Part shown: positions 24,601 to 35,124 of the stretch, piece by piece | How the letters are laid out: each line of letters opens with the position of its first letter | How positions within the stretch are numbered: the first letter of the stretch is position 1 | Assembly: GCA_013115135.1 (NCBI GenBank) | Contig: JABANP010000258.1 | Coordinates: forward strand, 1-64,000 | Direction of reading: 5' to 3' | DNA length: 64,000 nt | Origin: Perkinsus olseni | Taxonomy: Eukaryota > Perkinsozoa > Perkinsida > Perkinsidae | The notes under the pieces: model-generated | What the model saw: only the letters and a program-made list of their open reading frames with translations | Database searches by the model: none | What the model was told of the DNA's origin: nothing | Position numbers and translations under genes: made by a program

Positions 24601-26156
24601 TCATCAACTGCCCCCCTAAGGGCACCGTGGGCTCTCGTCTTACGCAGTTCCGCGCTGACAATCACAGCGTGAAGGGTGAGAAGGTCGTGAAGGATCTCGA
24701 TTATGACGGAATACCGTACATCGGGCCAGCAAGTGCATGAGGGTGATCCGATCTGTCGTGTACTCAACAAGGGCACGGGAGAGGCGAAGTTAGAGAAGTA
24801 CAAGGAGGGAGAGGTCGCCTGGGTAGAGCAAGTGAACATGATTGGCGGTGGTGGATGGTGGGGTGGTGGAGCTGGCGCTAGGAATCCTGGCGGCATCAAG
24901 GACGGTTCAGAGAGGATGTCCATCAAGCTCAGGCTTCCAAGGTACGAGTGATGAACTTGGTTTCGGGTCGCGCTTTCTTGACTTACCCCGTCATTCAGAA
25001 ATCCTGTCGTTGGTGATAAGTTCTCATCCCGACATGGTCAGAAGGGTGTTATGGCTATCCTTTGGCCCCAAGCTGATATGCCCTTCAGTGGTGAGCCCTT
25101 CCGCTTGTGTACGGCGAGCCAGCTCTACGGTGCATCCCTTCTCAGGCACTTCCGGTATCTCCCCTGATATTATGTTCAATCCTCATGGAATGCCCAGTCG
25201 AATGACCATCGGTAGGGTAGCTTATCATAGTTGCTGTGCTCTCGCCAAGGTCTCCATTAGGTATGCTTATCGAGTTCATGGCCGGCAAGGCTGCTGCTCT
25301 GACGGGTATGCCTGTGGTCAACGCCAACAGCTTCCGTCAGTACCGCGGCAAGGGGCTGCTTGATACTGAGCACAACAACGAGAAGGACCCCTATGCTCCT
25401 GGCGACACTACGGCCCACGAGTACTTCGGAGAGACACTGAAGAAGTAGTCATACCGAGTACAAGAAAAGACTCCTGCATGTGTTTTGGCGTAGGTTCGGT
25501 TATGAGTATCTTGGAGCTGAGGAGCTGTACTCTGGTATGCATGGCGTGCCGTTGAAGACGCATATCTACATGGGCGTGGTGTATTATCAGCGACTGAGGC
25601 ATATGGTAAAAGATTGGTAAATGAGCTGCTCCGTGGTCATCTCTGTACGTTAGGTTCTCGATAAGTTCCAGGTGCGTGCTACGGGTCCGATCGATCCTCT
25701 CACTCGGCAGCCGGTGAAGGGTCGTAAGAAGCACGGTGGTGTTCGTTTCGGAGAGATGGAACGTGATTCTCTGATATCCCATGGAACATCAGCCCTTCTT
25801 GCTGACCGCCTGCTCAAATGCTCTGATGCCTGCGAGGACTGGGTGTGCCCCGAGTGCGGATCTATACTATCCTATGCCCACTCACCTGAAACTGTGAAGC
25901 GCTATAGCGGCAGAGAAGCAGCTGCACAGGCCCCGATATGCCGAGCGTGCTCAACGGAGAGGGTGAGTTATCGAGAATGGAACTCGGAGTTCCTTGGCTA
26001 ATTAGCTTGTGTGCGTCTGGTTGTTGGAATTTCTCTTTTCAGGGAATCGAAGTGCGCTGCGCTGCCGTTACCCTCCCCTACGTATTCCGGTACATGTCCG
26101 CCGAGTTTGCTAGTATGAACATCCGCCTGAGGCTTCGGGTGCAGGAAGACTACTAA
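21629..26156 (+). CDS. POLR1B: DNA-directed RNA polymerase I second-largest subunit (RPA135/POLR1B)
   Basis: Catalytic-core beta-like subunit of RNA polymerase I, which makes pre-rRNA in the nucleolus. At least a dozen exons are seen. The N-terminal exon (21629-about 21800) has VKPHVDSFN, typical of Pol I rather than Pol II or III. Exon 2 (to 22376) carries [16 protein letters not shown] and [16 protein letters not shown]. Then come 22460-22560, 22610-, a lobe exon from about 22770, fork exons to 23320, and a long exon 23380-24346 with [29 protein letters not shown] and [11 protein letters not shown]. The active-site exon 24400-24840 has [16 protein letters not shown]. Further exons carry [19 protein letters not shown] and [13 protein letters not shown]. 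The last exons hold a C-terminal zinc site (CPECGSIL and CRACSTER) and end at a TAA at 26154. A +1 break follows GGG at 24723-24725. The junction near 21800-21880 is uncertain. Confidence 0.93.
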
Positions 26157-26632
26157 GAGCCTTCGATGTGCAGCATAATCAAAGTTGCTGCCATCAGTAC
26201 CATACAACGGAACAGTACGTCCGTTATGCGTACTGAAACGTCGAGTCACGATATTCCCATTGTTTTCATCACTGAAACTCGCCTAATGGCATCACGATTC
26301 CTGCTACGTTTTACCAATGTCTCCATCAGAATCTGTCGTTACTTTGATGAGACGTCTGGTTTCGGTGAGCATTCCCGAAGAGTCTTGCGTTGGTGTGTCA
26401 GTGAAGGTGGGCGATGACTCGACTATGCTTCCGAGTCCCACCGTCTGTATGTGTTGCTGACGAGTATAGAGTCGATGACGGGTACTGAGTCTCAGTAGCT
26501 GAGTTGCTATATGATGCCGAATCGAGTAATACCGCTCTACACGATCTGAATGGGCTCAATCGAACAGTGCAAGACAAGCCACAACGCTGAAGCACGAGGA
26601 AGGGGCTAACCACCTCGGACGTGAAAAGACGA
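26157..26632. other. intergenic, no recognisable gene
   Basis: Between the POLR1B stop and the convergent tRNA-Glu. A short open stretch on each strand shows no domain. The POLR1B 3' UTR is expected here. Confidence 0.5.
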
Positions 26633-26705
26633 TTCCGATGCGGGGACTCGAACACCGGTCGCGTGGGTGAGAGCCACGAATCCTAACCAGCTAGACTACA
26701 TCGGA
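26633..26705 (-). tRNA. tRNA-Glu (CUC anticodon)
   Basis: On the minus strand, TCCGATG at the 5' end pairs with CATCGGA at the 3' end in a perfect 7-base acceptor. The D arm (GTCTAGCTGGTTAGGA) carries the A box. The anticodon stem CGTGG/CCACG encloses the loop CTCTCAC with anticodon CTC. The T arm carries TTCGAGT, with one T-C mismatch in its stem. The total is 73 bases including discriminator A, without an intron. Body sequence (GTCTAG...TTAGGAT) is typical of eukaryotic tRNA-Glu. It sits between POLR1B and the Rad4/XPC gene. Confidence 0.92.
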
Positions 26706-26946
26706 AGTTGAGTGTCAGTCCATTGTCCAACACACACTCATCTAACCCAAGACAACGTAGAGGAAATAACGATTCACTGTAGTCTATGATGACTAGCGCA
26801 CACGGAGCATCTTCCCAGAGAAGACCATATCAACCGAAACCACATTAGATGACGAGGAAGCCATTCTCGGCCAAGTCTGACCCCCTGAGTAACGCGGACG
26901 TCTCCCCATTGCGCAGATCGTTGTTGGACGATCCGACATCTCTTCT

Positions 26947-28483
26947 TCACGAACTCGATGACGCACTGGACCCCGAGACCATCTCAACGTATCTTCTCGC
27001 CAGAAGTCTTTTGATCAGGGCTTTCCAAGCGAGCTTGGCTAAGTGTTCCTCCTTTGCACGCTCAGCGGTTTTCCTGCTATAACTCTCTTCCTCCATAGCA
27101 TTCCTCAGTGCGCTGGCATCAGATATCGCGACAACCTGAAAAAAGAGATGATCGCTCGCGAGAAGTGAGAAGACGCTTAAAGAGAGCTGCGGAATGAAGA
27201 CTGTTCACACGGCCCTCACCGATAGTACCACTCCGCCGATCTGAGGCCTCTGCGCCATCCAGCCAACATGAGCCGGTGCCCAATGCTCAATCCCTAGTTC
27301 CTTGCACTTCCGAATAAGCCTCCGCAAGTTATCGCCTTCAACATATTCTGCGCCCTCGGGAGGTTCTCGGCCGTCTGTCAGATCAACAAACCCGAATCTG
27401 TTCACTGGAATTTCACCGTCAACTCCAACAGATTTCTGCGGAGCTTCGACGGTTTGATCCTCCGAGTACAACCTAACGGGTTTCCCCTTGATGCTGAGAA
27501 CTCGCCGGCACTCGCACGACTCTGATTTCAGGATCAATCCTCGCCGCTCCCACTGCGACTCTGACCTCAACCGCAGAACGTCTTTCCGTAGGTAGATAGG
27601 GTCTCTGCCGGAGAATACTCCAACGGGCCGGGCAGCGTCGGTGAGACTATCGAACCTCGTTAGCTGAGACGCCAGTATGTACGTGCCGCTGTTCTTAAAC
27701 CCTTCTACACTCTTCGGAAGCTTCCCATCATCCTGTCCAGGTGGTATCCGCAGCCAGCTCAGTACTTTCAGCCGCCTTGAGCTTCCGTATTTGGCGCTTG
27801 CATCGAAGTAATCCCCGACTTTTTTCTTCCCCGCAACGACCCCTAGAGACCGCGACTTGCTGGGCGGAAACCCTACGGCCTGCCCCTTGCCAATCTCGAG
27901 CCATGGCATTGGGTACCCGGTGGCCATGAAGATGGTGGCGTCCTCTTGGAGTACGGCTGAAGTTGCAGCGAGAGCCCCAACGTACGTCGACACGCCCATC
28001 TCGCTAAGGGCGAGCTCATCAGCTATAGACTCTGGCTCCAGGCAAGGGGTCAAGAGTCAAATCGAGCGTAGACGGGTCCGACACCAGCCAGTAAGGGGGC
28101 CAAGGAACCATCATAGGCGCATCATCGCAGGTGACGCCCAGGTCACACATTCGACCGTCGGCTGCTTTTTTTATAGACTCGGATTCAAAGCACAATCGAG
28201 CAAGGTTCTCGAGAGAGTTAAACCATACCATCACTTCCTTCCGAGAGACTGGCCGGCTGATCTTCCTTCTCTTGCGCGCTCGAGGCCGCTCCGCCTCCTC
28301 CACCTTACGTGGTTCTGCCGGGGTGGTAGACGCAGAGGCCATGTCGTCATCAAACGGTGAGGCCCAGTCGACGTCATCGTACTCCGATCCATCGGAGCTG
28401 CAATCCTCAGACGCGGATGAAGGCTCTTTCATAGAGCGCAAAGTTATATCACTGAAATGAACCCTTCCCCGAGCTGCTAGCAT
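26947..28483 (-). CDS. Rad4/XPC-type DNA damage recognition protein
   Basis: Rad4/XPC recognises helix-distorting lesions and starts global nucleotide excision repair. The start at 28483 gives a short acidic, basic-tracted N-terminus, then the end of the transglutaminase-like fold (PWPPYWLVSDP, STYVGALAATS). The beta-hairpin domains follow: VFSGRDPIYLRKDVLRLRSE (BHD1), GEIPVNRFGFVDL (BHD3 start; family GKIPTNEYGNV) and LGIEHWAPAHVGW. An intron (donor gtgagg after 27220, acceptor ttttttcag before 27135) leads to a terminal helix exon with AKLAWKALIKRLLARRY and a stop at 26947-26949. A +1 break lies after CCC near 28047 (minus-strand GAC CCC T TGC). The protein, about 490 residues, is shorter than animal or yeast XPC/Rad4 because most of the N-terminal transglutaminase region is missing. 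Further N-terminal exons were not found. Confidence 0.82.
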
Positions 28484-28860
28484 CCCCGAACTATCACGAG
28501 ACAGCCGCGTGAAGGTTCAAGTTTCATTGACACTACAACAGCAACTCAAGACGAGCCCAGGTTATGATGAATTGGCGTGGGGTTCAGCCCGAAACGGAGA
28601 CTCCAGAAACTTGCTGGTTGCATGCTGATAATTGGTGGGCCTCAGCACGGAAGAATTTGGACTCGCCTGTCGATCTTCCGATTGGAAGCATGACTATATC
28701 GATCCAGTAGGGCAGAGCGAAGGCCTCTGTCACGATGTGGTAAGGGGGCGAGACACTACCGTTGCTCCCATGGAGGGAACCCCTCAAAGTCTCCAGGCAT
28801 CCCACATGATCCCGCGTCGAGGCTATTCGGGCGAACGAGGATGACTGAAAAAGAAGGAAG

Positions 28861-30141
28861 TCAATAAAATGCCCAGCCCGGAGAACCCACCGAAGCTTGG
28901 AGATCTGCTATGCCGACGCCATTGAGTACTCGACGGACAGCTCTGAGCTCCTCCAAAGTAGGGTCCGATATCGGCCACATCCCGAGCATGCCGGTGATTA
29001 TTTGGTACTTGCACGCCTCGCTCAGACCGTCGGTGAAGGCTCTCCTCGCCAACACCACCACAGCCGCGCGGAACAGCTGAGCAGACCTCGATAGAGCACC
29101 CGACAGCATCAGCATTGTGAGTGCTGGGACAGATATGTTAATTCGTGCATGCAGCCAGTGAGACGAGGAGGTCAGCGGAAGGAGCTCGAGCTTGGCAGCT
29201 GCGAGATAGACCTTGGCGATGTTGTCAGGTTCCTTGCCGTCCTTCAGGGTCTCCGACAACAGGCGGGACATCACCAGCCGAACCTTGTCGTCAGCCGGGT
29301 GCAATAGCGCTTTGGCAATGGAATTCGCAATTAAAGCTGCCCAGTCGGGACGGATGCGCCCCGTCGATCCTCCGGAGGAGAGCAAAGTGGAGACTGTGCC
29401 AGTCAAGCTAGGCATTATGGGCGATAGTCCCGGGGATTCTATGGAGCCTTTCGACCGCACAAATGCTGCCATAATCATGGCCAAGTCCCTCAGAGAGAGG
29501 TGGCTGAGATACACGTCGCGCGCCACGAAATTGCAGACCTCTTCAAACGCTCGTTGCCACGTTCTCTTATCGCTGTTGGAACCGAAAACCTCGAGCAAAT
29601 TATACATCTCGCCGGGCTTCAAGTTGGAAAGAATATCTCCAACACCGTCGGTTTCGGCTAAGCAGCCGGCAGCAAAATCGACGTACTTCTCCACGGCCCT
29701 ACGATGGAGCTTTCCCTTCGCTACCCAGAGGGACTGCGTGAGTACCGGAGGGAACTGACCGTATACAGAGGGACCCTGGTCGATCTGCCAGCTCAGCAAC
29801 TCCTCCAAAAATGCATCAGAGTAGACCCCGAAGGATACTACCGCCCCAGACATGTCCAATGCACTGAGGTCGAGATGCCGACGGTCCCGGAGGAGGTCGA
29901 AAGCTGCCTCCATGGTAGGCCTCGGTATCGCTTTCTTCTGAGCTGTAGTGAGCCCCGTAAAACACTTGAGGATATCTCTAGCTGGCCGGCTTCTCGCGCT
30001 CTCACTTCTGACTAACCGGTCCAATTTGGTAGCACCTAGTGATCCGCCAACGGCCGTGGCGAACAGCCTCCGAGCAGGAGAGCAGGACTGTTGCATTCCC
30101 GGAAGGAGGGACTTTGAAAGGGAGTCGACCGATGAAGCCAC
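28861..30141 (-). CDS. uncharacterised all-helical protein, 426 residues
   Basis: A single uninterrupted frame of 426 codons on the same strand as its neighbours. I recognise no family. The N-terminus (MASSVDSLSKSLLPGMQQ, then SPARRLFATAVGG) is Ser/Arg-rich without acidic residues and looks like a mitochondrial presequence. The rest is alpha-helical with repeated Leu/Ala patterns such as ILKCFTGLTTAQ, LLEVFGSNSD, DLAMIMAAFVRS and ALTMLMLSGAL, the style of helical-repeat organelle RNA-binding proteins (OPR/RAP-like). That resemblance is only of style. Codon use resembles adjacent conserved genes, and the intact length supports a real gene. The gene at 36579-39254 has a similar character. Confidence 0.7.
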   Translation of the reverse strand: MASSVDSLSKSLLPGMQQSCSPARRLFATAVGGSLGATKLDRLVRSESARSRPARDILKCFTGLTTAQKKAIPRPTMEAAFDLLRDRRHLDLSALDMSGAVVSFGVYSDAFLEELLSWQIDQGPSVYGQFPPVLTQSLWVAKGKLHRRAVEKYVDFAAGCLAETDGVGDILSNLKPGEMYNLLEVFGSNSDKRTWQRAFEEVCNFVARDVYLSHLSLRDLAMIMAAFVRSKGSIESPGLSPIMPSLTGTVSTLLSSGGSTGRIRPDWAALIANSIAKALLHPADDKVRLVMSRLLSETLKDGKEPDNIAKVYLAAAKLELLPLTSSSHWLHARINISVPALTMLMLSGALSRSAQLFRAAVVVLARRAFTDGLSEACKYQIITGMLGMWPISDPTLEELRAVRRVLNGVGIADLQASVGSPGWAFY

Positions 30142-30377
30142 AAAAGCAAGATAGACACTCGAGCAGCCCTACTGAACTCAACACGGCTAAGTAGGAGTCG
30201 ATCACATTGGTTCAAAAGTCACGACCTATGCACCGGAAGCTCCCTCATAAGCGGGCATTGGTCCAGTGCTTAGTCTCTAGTATTTCGAGCAAGTTTTACA
30301 CGAAGAGCGTTCGGCGTAACTTTCAAACTCATAATATAAACCATTGAGGAACGGCGAGATGATGTAAGAGAGCAAGT

Positions 30378-31350
30378 CTACGGTCTAGTCTCGGAGCCGG
30401 CAACAAACGGGTTGCCCTTTACTTCATCCGTCCCTTGCTCCCATGGCTGCTTCTTTCCCGACCCAAATGCCGGTGACTCAGGGCGCCTGGGAAGTGGCGG
30501 CGTGTACGACACTTGACCGTTTCGACTTGGAACAGGACTCTCCGATCGGCCCGCCGGTAGCCGAGGCTCCCCAACTGAATGAGAAAGCCGTATCACTCAA
30601 ACGATATCGGCGCGATTCACCCACTACCTGCATCACGGGCAGCGGCTGGTTGTTGCCTTGCAGAGCCGTCCTCCAAGGCCTCCTCATTCACGAGGGGTCT
30701 CTGCATAGACGCAGGACCGGCATGGCGATACTCTTCCTCACTGGTGTGGTTATTATTGCGGAGATGGTGCATGTTGGTACCGGTAAAGAAGCCAAGTGAT
30801 TGGATCAAGTAGAGGACAGCAATGACGAAGCCGAGCTGAGACAGAGAGAGACTGGCGAGAGGAAAAGGACGGAGAGACACTTACTATGCCGAGCCACATT
30901 GCTATGGACTCGAAGGTCGCCGAGTACCTATGCCCTCCGATGATATACCCACCAATGATCACATACCTGAGGATACGACGAAAAGTACCGCCGCGGCCCC
31001 ACCACACGCCGAGCACTTACAGGCAAAGTCTGACGCAGTCGTGCTTGAACTGTTGCCACGCTGTCAGCCCCTCACGGTTCTTGAATGTACGCAGGGTCCT
31101 GAGGGAGGAAGAGCCATGCAACCTCAACGCCCCTGGGGTAGACCAAGGACTCACTCGTAGGTGCTGTAGGCTCCCAAGGCCAGTAGTAGCATCCCCTCAC
31201 AGACGTTGTGTATCTTCACTAGGATGTCAGCATCCTTAGGGGTCGTCTCCTTCCCCGTCTTCGGGTATACTAGGTAAATGCCGAGGACGGTGACGCCCCT
31301 ATCCAGAAGACAACTGCGAGGACACGGGACGTCAGGCTGAGCTTAGCCAT
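30378..31350 (-). CDS. small multi-pass membrane protein, uncharacterised
   Basis: Exons on the minus strand join plausibly. The start Met at 31350 (MAKLSLTSRVLAVVF) leads into a segment with VTVLGIYLVYPKTG and CEGMLLLALGAYSTYE (about 31310-31155; reaching this frame from the Met needs one frame step). Then come about 31098-31018 (LRTFKNREGLTAWQQFKHD) closed by gtaagt, about 30930-30888 (YSATFESIAMWLGI) closed by gtaagt, and an exon from about 30850 with QLGFVIAVLYLIQSLGFF. The chain gives roughly four membrane helices and a hydrophilic tail. Whether the last exon stops at 30617 or is spliced on to 30378-30596 (Pro-rich, GSGKKQPWEQG) is undecided. No family is recognised; the layout recalls small tetraspan endomembrane proteins. 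Confidence 0.55.
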
Positions 31351-31598
31351 TGCCCCCTCTCTTGAAGACTCGTGCGTTGATGGCATGTTAGTATTGGAAA
31401 TCACTACATGATCGGTTGAGTGCGGAGACCCCCCTCTACTAGTGGACTCAACTGACGCAAGACCCGGGCGGACGCGGGAGAATCACGCTCGATCAAACAA
31501 TGAAGATTGGTTCGCACGAGTAAATTTTCCACTGAGCAGCATAAATGGTTACATAAAAATGATCACATTCTCTGGGGTGTGTTCGCCGGGCGACGGAG

Positions 31599-34500
31599 TC
31601 ACAGCTCATCGTCGGCGCGGCGGTGCCTGGCATCAACGCTAGCACTCTCCTCTTCCTCCTCGAGTACCCCGATGGGTTCGAAGCCCATGTCTCCCACGAG
31701 GCTGGCAGTGTGGACCTGCTTGAACGTCTCAGTGGCGTCCTTGCCGCAGCCCTCCTCGATGGCCGACGATCCTCCTGGATGCTCACTAGAGTAGTCGCTA
31801 AAGTCGTACACCGAACCGTACAGCGCGATCCAGCAGTTGCTCGGGGAGTTGTGCTCAGCCAAGCTCTACCGAGCCGACACTCTTCCTCGTAGGCGCACGC
31901 TGCTCAGGCTGCCGAGGCTGGTCAACATCACTGTGACCCTCAACAGGCAATCGGTCGCCAATCCTCTTCCCAAAAACGGCACACTCAAGCAAGGAGTTGC
32001 CACCGAGTCGGTTCCGTCCATGAACGCCGCCAGCGACCTCCCCGGCAGCCCAAAGGCCATCGATCACATTACTCGCAGTATCGAGTACGTGCCCATCTGT
32101 ATCGATGCTGATGCCGCCCATGGTGTAGTGGATCACTGGTGTGACTTTTCCGACGAAGTAGCGACCATTGGAGGATGCCGGCACAGACCCCTTCCAACCA
32201 TCGCCGCCGACGAACTTCACTGCGCCACGAAAATCAACTTCCTGCAGTAGACCTCGAGAGCTGTACATCGTGATGTGCCTCTTGGCCGGGCCATTGATCG
32301 CGTCATACGGCAGGAGGATGCTGAAGGCTCTCGATGGGTCACCCGTCTCATCCGCCCTCTCTAGCATCTTGGCCGTGACGTATTTCCGTGTGCCGAGCTC
32401 GTCACAGAAGCGCTGACCATTTTGGTCTAGCAACACTCCGCCGACGCCCCTGAGGATCTCCGCAGCAAGGACTTTAGTACGTGCACCAGGGTCCTTGGGG
32501 TCGATGAATCCAGTGGGGTGAAGTTGAACCTGGTGCATGTCCCGCAGACCAGCATCGGCATCACGGACCGCTATTTTGATGCCATCACCAGTAGTATGGG
32601 GTCCGAGAGTAGTGGGGAAGTCCAGCAAATCAGGCCTGTACTCGGCCATCAGAGAGCCGCTCGACACATCAAAACCAAAGCCACCTGTAGCTAACACCAC
32701 CGAGCTACTCAGAACCTCGATCGCCTCCTCGTTGTTGCCGATGGTATACCGCACACCTTCAACCGTCTTGTGCCTCCGTTGAATGGTCGACTATGAGCCC
32801 AACCAGCTGAGCGTTGTTAACAACATCAATATTGGGCATTTTGTGAGCAACCTTCGAGCCAGCAGCAGTGAGCTCCGCCCCGATGATGCCTCCTTGCGGC
32901 CGTACAGTTCGCGGCCTGGAATGGCCTCCCAGCTTTACCGGAGCGGACAGAGGCACACCGAACCGTTGCTCGACCCAGTGAACGGTTTCACGCGAGTCAT
33001 TCACCAGTACGTTAGCCAGTTCGGGATGCTCACAAGGTCCCAAGACCGCTCTCACAACTGCGTACGGTGTCATTGAGGAAGGAGGCGTAGCACTCCTCTG
33101 TGGCGTCCATCCTCATATTGATGCCACTCGAGGCTTTCGCACTATTGCCGCCTAGATGCTTCGACTTGTCCAGGAGCAGAACCCGGGCACCACGATCAGC
33201 TGAGGCGATTGCCGCACTCATGCCAGCAAGGCCCCCACCCACGACCACAACGTCGTAACTCTGTCGCGTATCCTTGGCTGTGCGCGGCTTCGACTTTAGA
33301 TACCTCAGCGCATGACGACCAAACGCCTCGGCTGGGAAGCTCGCGGCCAAGGAAAGTACAGCTTCATTCTTATCGACTATGGCGTCCACGAGAAGATCCT
33401 CGTCAGCCTGACTGAGAGGGAGCTCAGCGACGTACGACAGGGCTAGCTCCATGACCGACGCTCCCGAGTTGCTGAAGGCTGCCGCTGGGCGCGCCACACG
33501 AGCCACCAGCTTACGCTGATCCTCAAGGTACAGATTTGTGAGCCTGCCCACCTCCATCAGACCGTGGGAGAATTTGTGAACCGTGTTCACTAAGGCAACG
33601 ATCTCATCCCGAGAGAGGGCCGAGGGCAAGAGGGACACATCGGGAGTGAGGAGAATCTTCAAAGTCGTACCCGAGCCCCAGCAGAGTAACCTTCGAATGC
33701 AGCCGGCACCGACGGCAGCGGACGCAGTTGGTCAAGGCGGTGATGTTCTGGAAGACAGACTTGAACTGCTCCGCCAGCTGGCGCCTATCTGCCCGATCCG
33801 CTGGGAAGAGACTATCCTCGTCGAAGCCCTGGAAAACAGGGGAGCAGAGCTTCATCTCGGAGGCGTCCAACAGAGATGCTTCATCAGCTTCTGTGTATTC
33901 TCATCATTCGCCGGTTCGCCAGTCGAGTACTCCCAATTGTACAGGACAGGTTTGGCCTTATGCAGGGCCCTCAAAGTCACCAGATACGCAAAGTTAAGAT
34001 TCTTTAGCCAATCGGGATGCTTGCCGACCGTGGCCATGAACTTCTCATTATTCGGCTTCCACGCAACCTCGCCCTTTCTTGGGTGGATAGTAGTTGGCCA
34101 AGACTTGTATCGTGACCGATTCGTGCATACCCGAGAGAAGCCTCTGCAGGACACGCTCTTCATAGCAGTACCCACCAGTATCCAATCCTCGCCCTATACT
34201 TACACAGTTTTCGGCGTCAATGGCCTCCCATATGTGAGAGCCATTGTAGCCAGTATTATGCTCAGGGTTCAACAGAAGATTCACGTAGTCGAGCTTGTCA
34301 CTCGTCCGAGGAGGGCGACATATGTCGAACCAAAAATCAGGTTTGATGCTGCCATCATCAGCATCATCCAAGTCGTCGTCGAACTCGCCCTCGATCACGC
34401 TTGACTCAGAGTCGGTGATGAAGGGGTTCACCTCGTTGCCACTCGGTTCTATGCTGCAGAGGGAGGCACCACCGCCCGCGGGACTCGACGAAGAGCCAAA

Positions 34501-34860
34501 ACCAAAAGCGGCTGCCGCGCCGCCTGGAGGGGAGGACCCGCAAGTCACTTCGTCCTTGTTTTTATCACCCCAAGTGAAGTCACAGTCCTCGTCCATAGCA
34601 ACTCGGACCAACCGGAAGTAGGTGGTGTTGGCCAGTTCCTCGAGAATAGAGTGTAGCTGCGCGGAGTTAGCTCGCTGTACTGCCTCGACCTCGCACTTCG
34701 TACCGTCAACTTGACCTTTGACCAATGAGACTGGCCGACCCGAAGGGGTATCCAAAACATCAACTCCGAAAACAACACCGACGAGGAGCATCACCACCAT
34801 TGTCATAAGAGACCGTTCGGCGAGGGGTACGCAGGACCCTCTGCCAGACGCTGTTGCCAT
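31599..34860 (-). CDS. ERO1 - fumarate reductase - cytochrome b5 fusion, ER-luminal
   Basis: An intronless locus of about 1,080 codons. It starts with a hydrophobic segment (SLMTMVVMLLVGVVFGVDVL), a likely signal peptide. The ERO1 domain (34800-33500) has KCEVEAVQ, YFRLVRVAM, YVNLLLNPEHNTGYNG, EERVLQRLLSGMHESV, LKNLNFAYLVTLRAL and the CxxCxxC site NCVRCRRCRLHSK. With no stop, one 210-codon frame (33662-33030) carries ERO1 C-terminal helices and then the FAD site YDVVVVGGGLAGMSAA of a soluble fumarate reductase. That domain continues with LHPTGF, HYTMGGI and GRNRLGGNSL (substrate His and Arg). A cytochrome b5 domain follows (NSPSNCWIALYG, EHPGGSS), and the protein ends ADDEL. Six single-base frame breaks occur, near 34072, 33890, 33670, 33040, 32760 and 31858; three follow GGG. 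ERO1 oxidises PDI. Electron transfer from its FAD to fumarate is inferred. Confidence 0.85.
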
Positions 34861-35124
34861 CTTGCCAATCTAATCCAAAATAATGTCCCTGAGTAAATCG
34901 CCCAGACGTGTCACTTCCAGCCGACACAGACCGCGTGTTGGCGGCCCTGCTCCCATCGCAGAAAAGGGAGACAGCACGTTGTGTCCGATCCTCCCCAAAC
35001 GACGGCGACAAAGCACTCATCCCTCAACACAAGAAACTCCACCTAGTGTTTTCACGAAACGGTTGTTGATACTACATCGACTACGGACGGTCTAGTTTGG
35101 TATATAGCGTTTGATCAGTCTCTC

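Noticed and set aside
21629..26156. Reading the large polymerase subunit as RNA polymerase II RPB2
   Set aside because: The N-terminal [20 protein letters not shown] and [13 protein letters not shown] motifs fit the Pol I subunit, not RPB2.
26157..26632. A small gene downstream of POLR1B
   Set aside because: Open stretches are short, on both strands, and without domain content.
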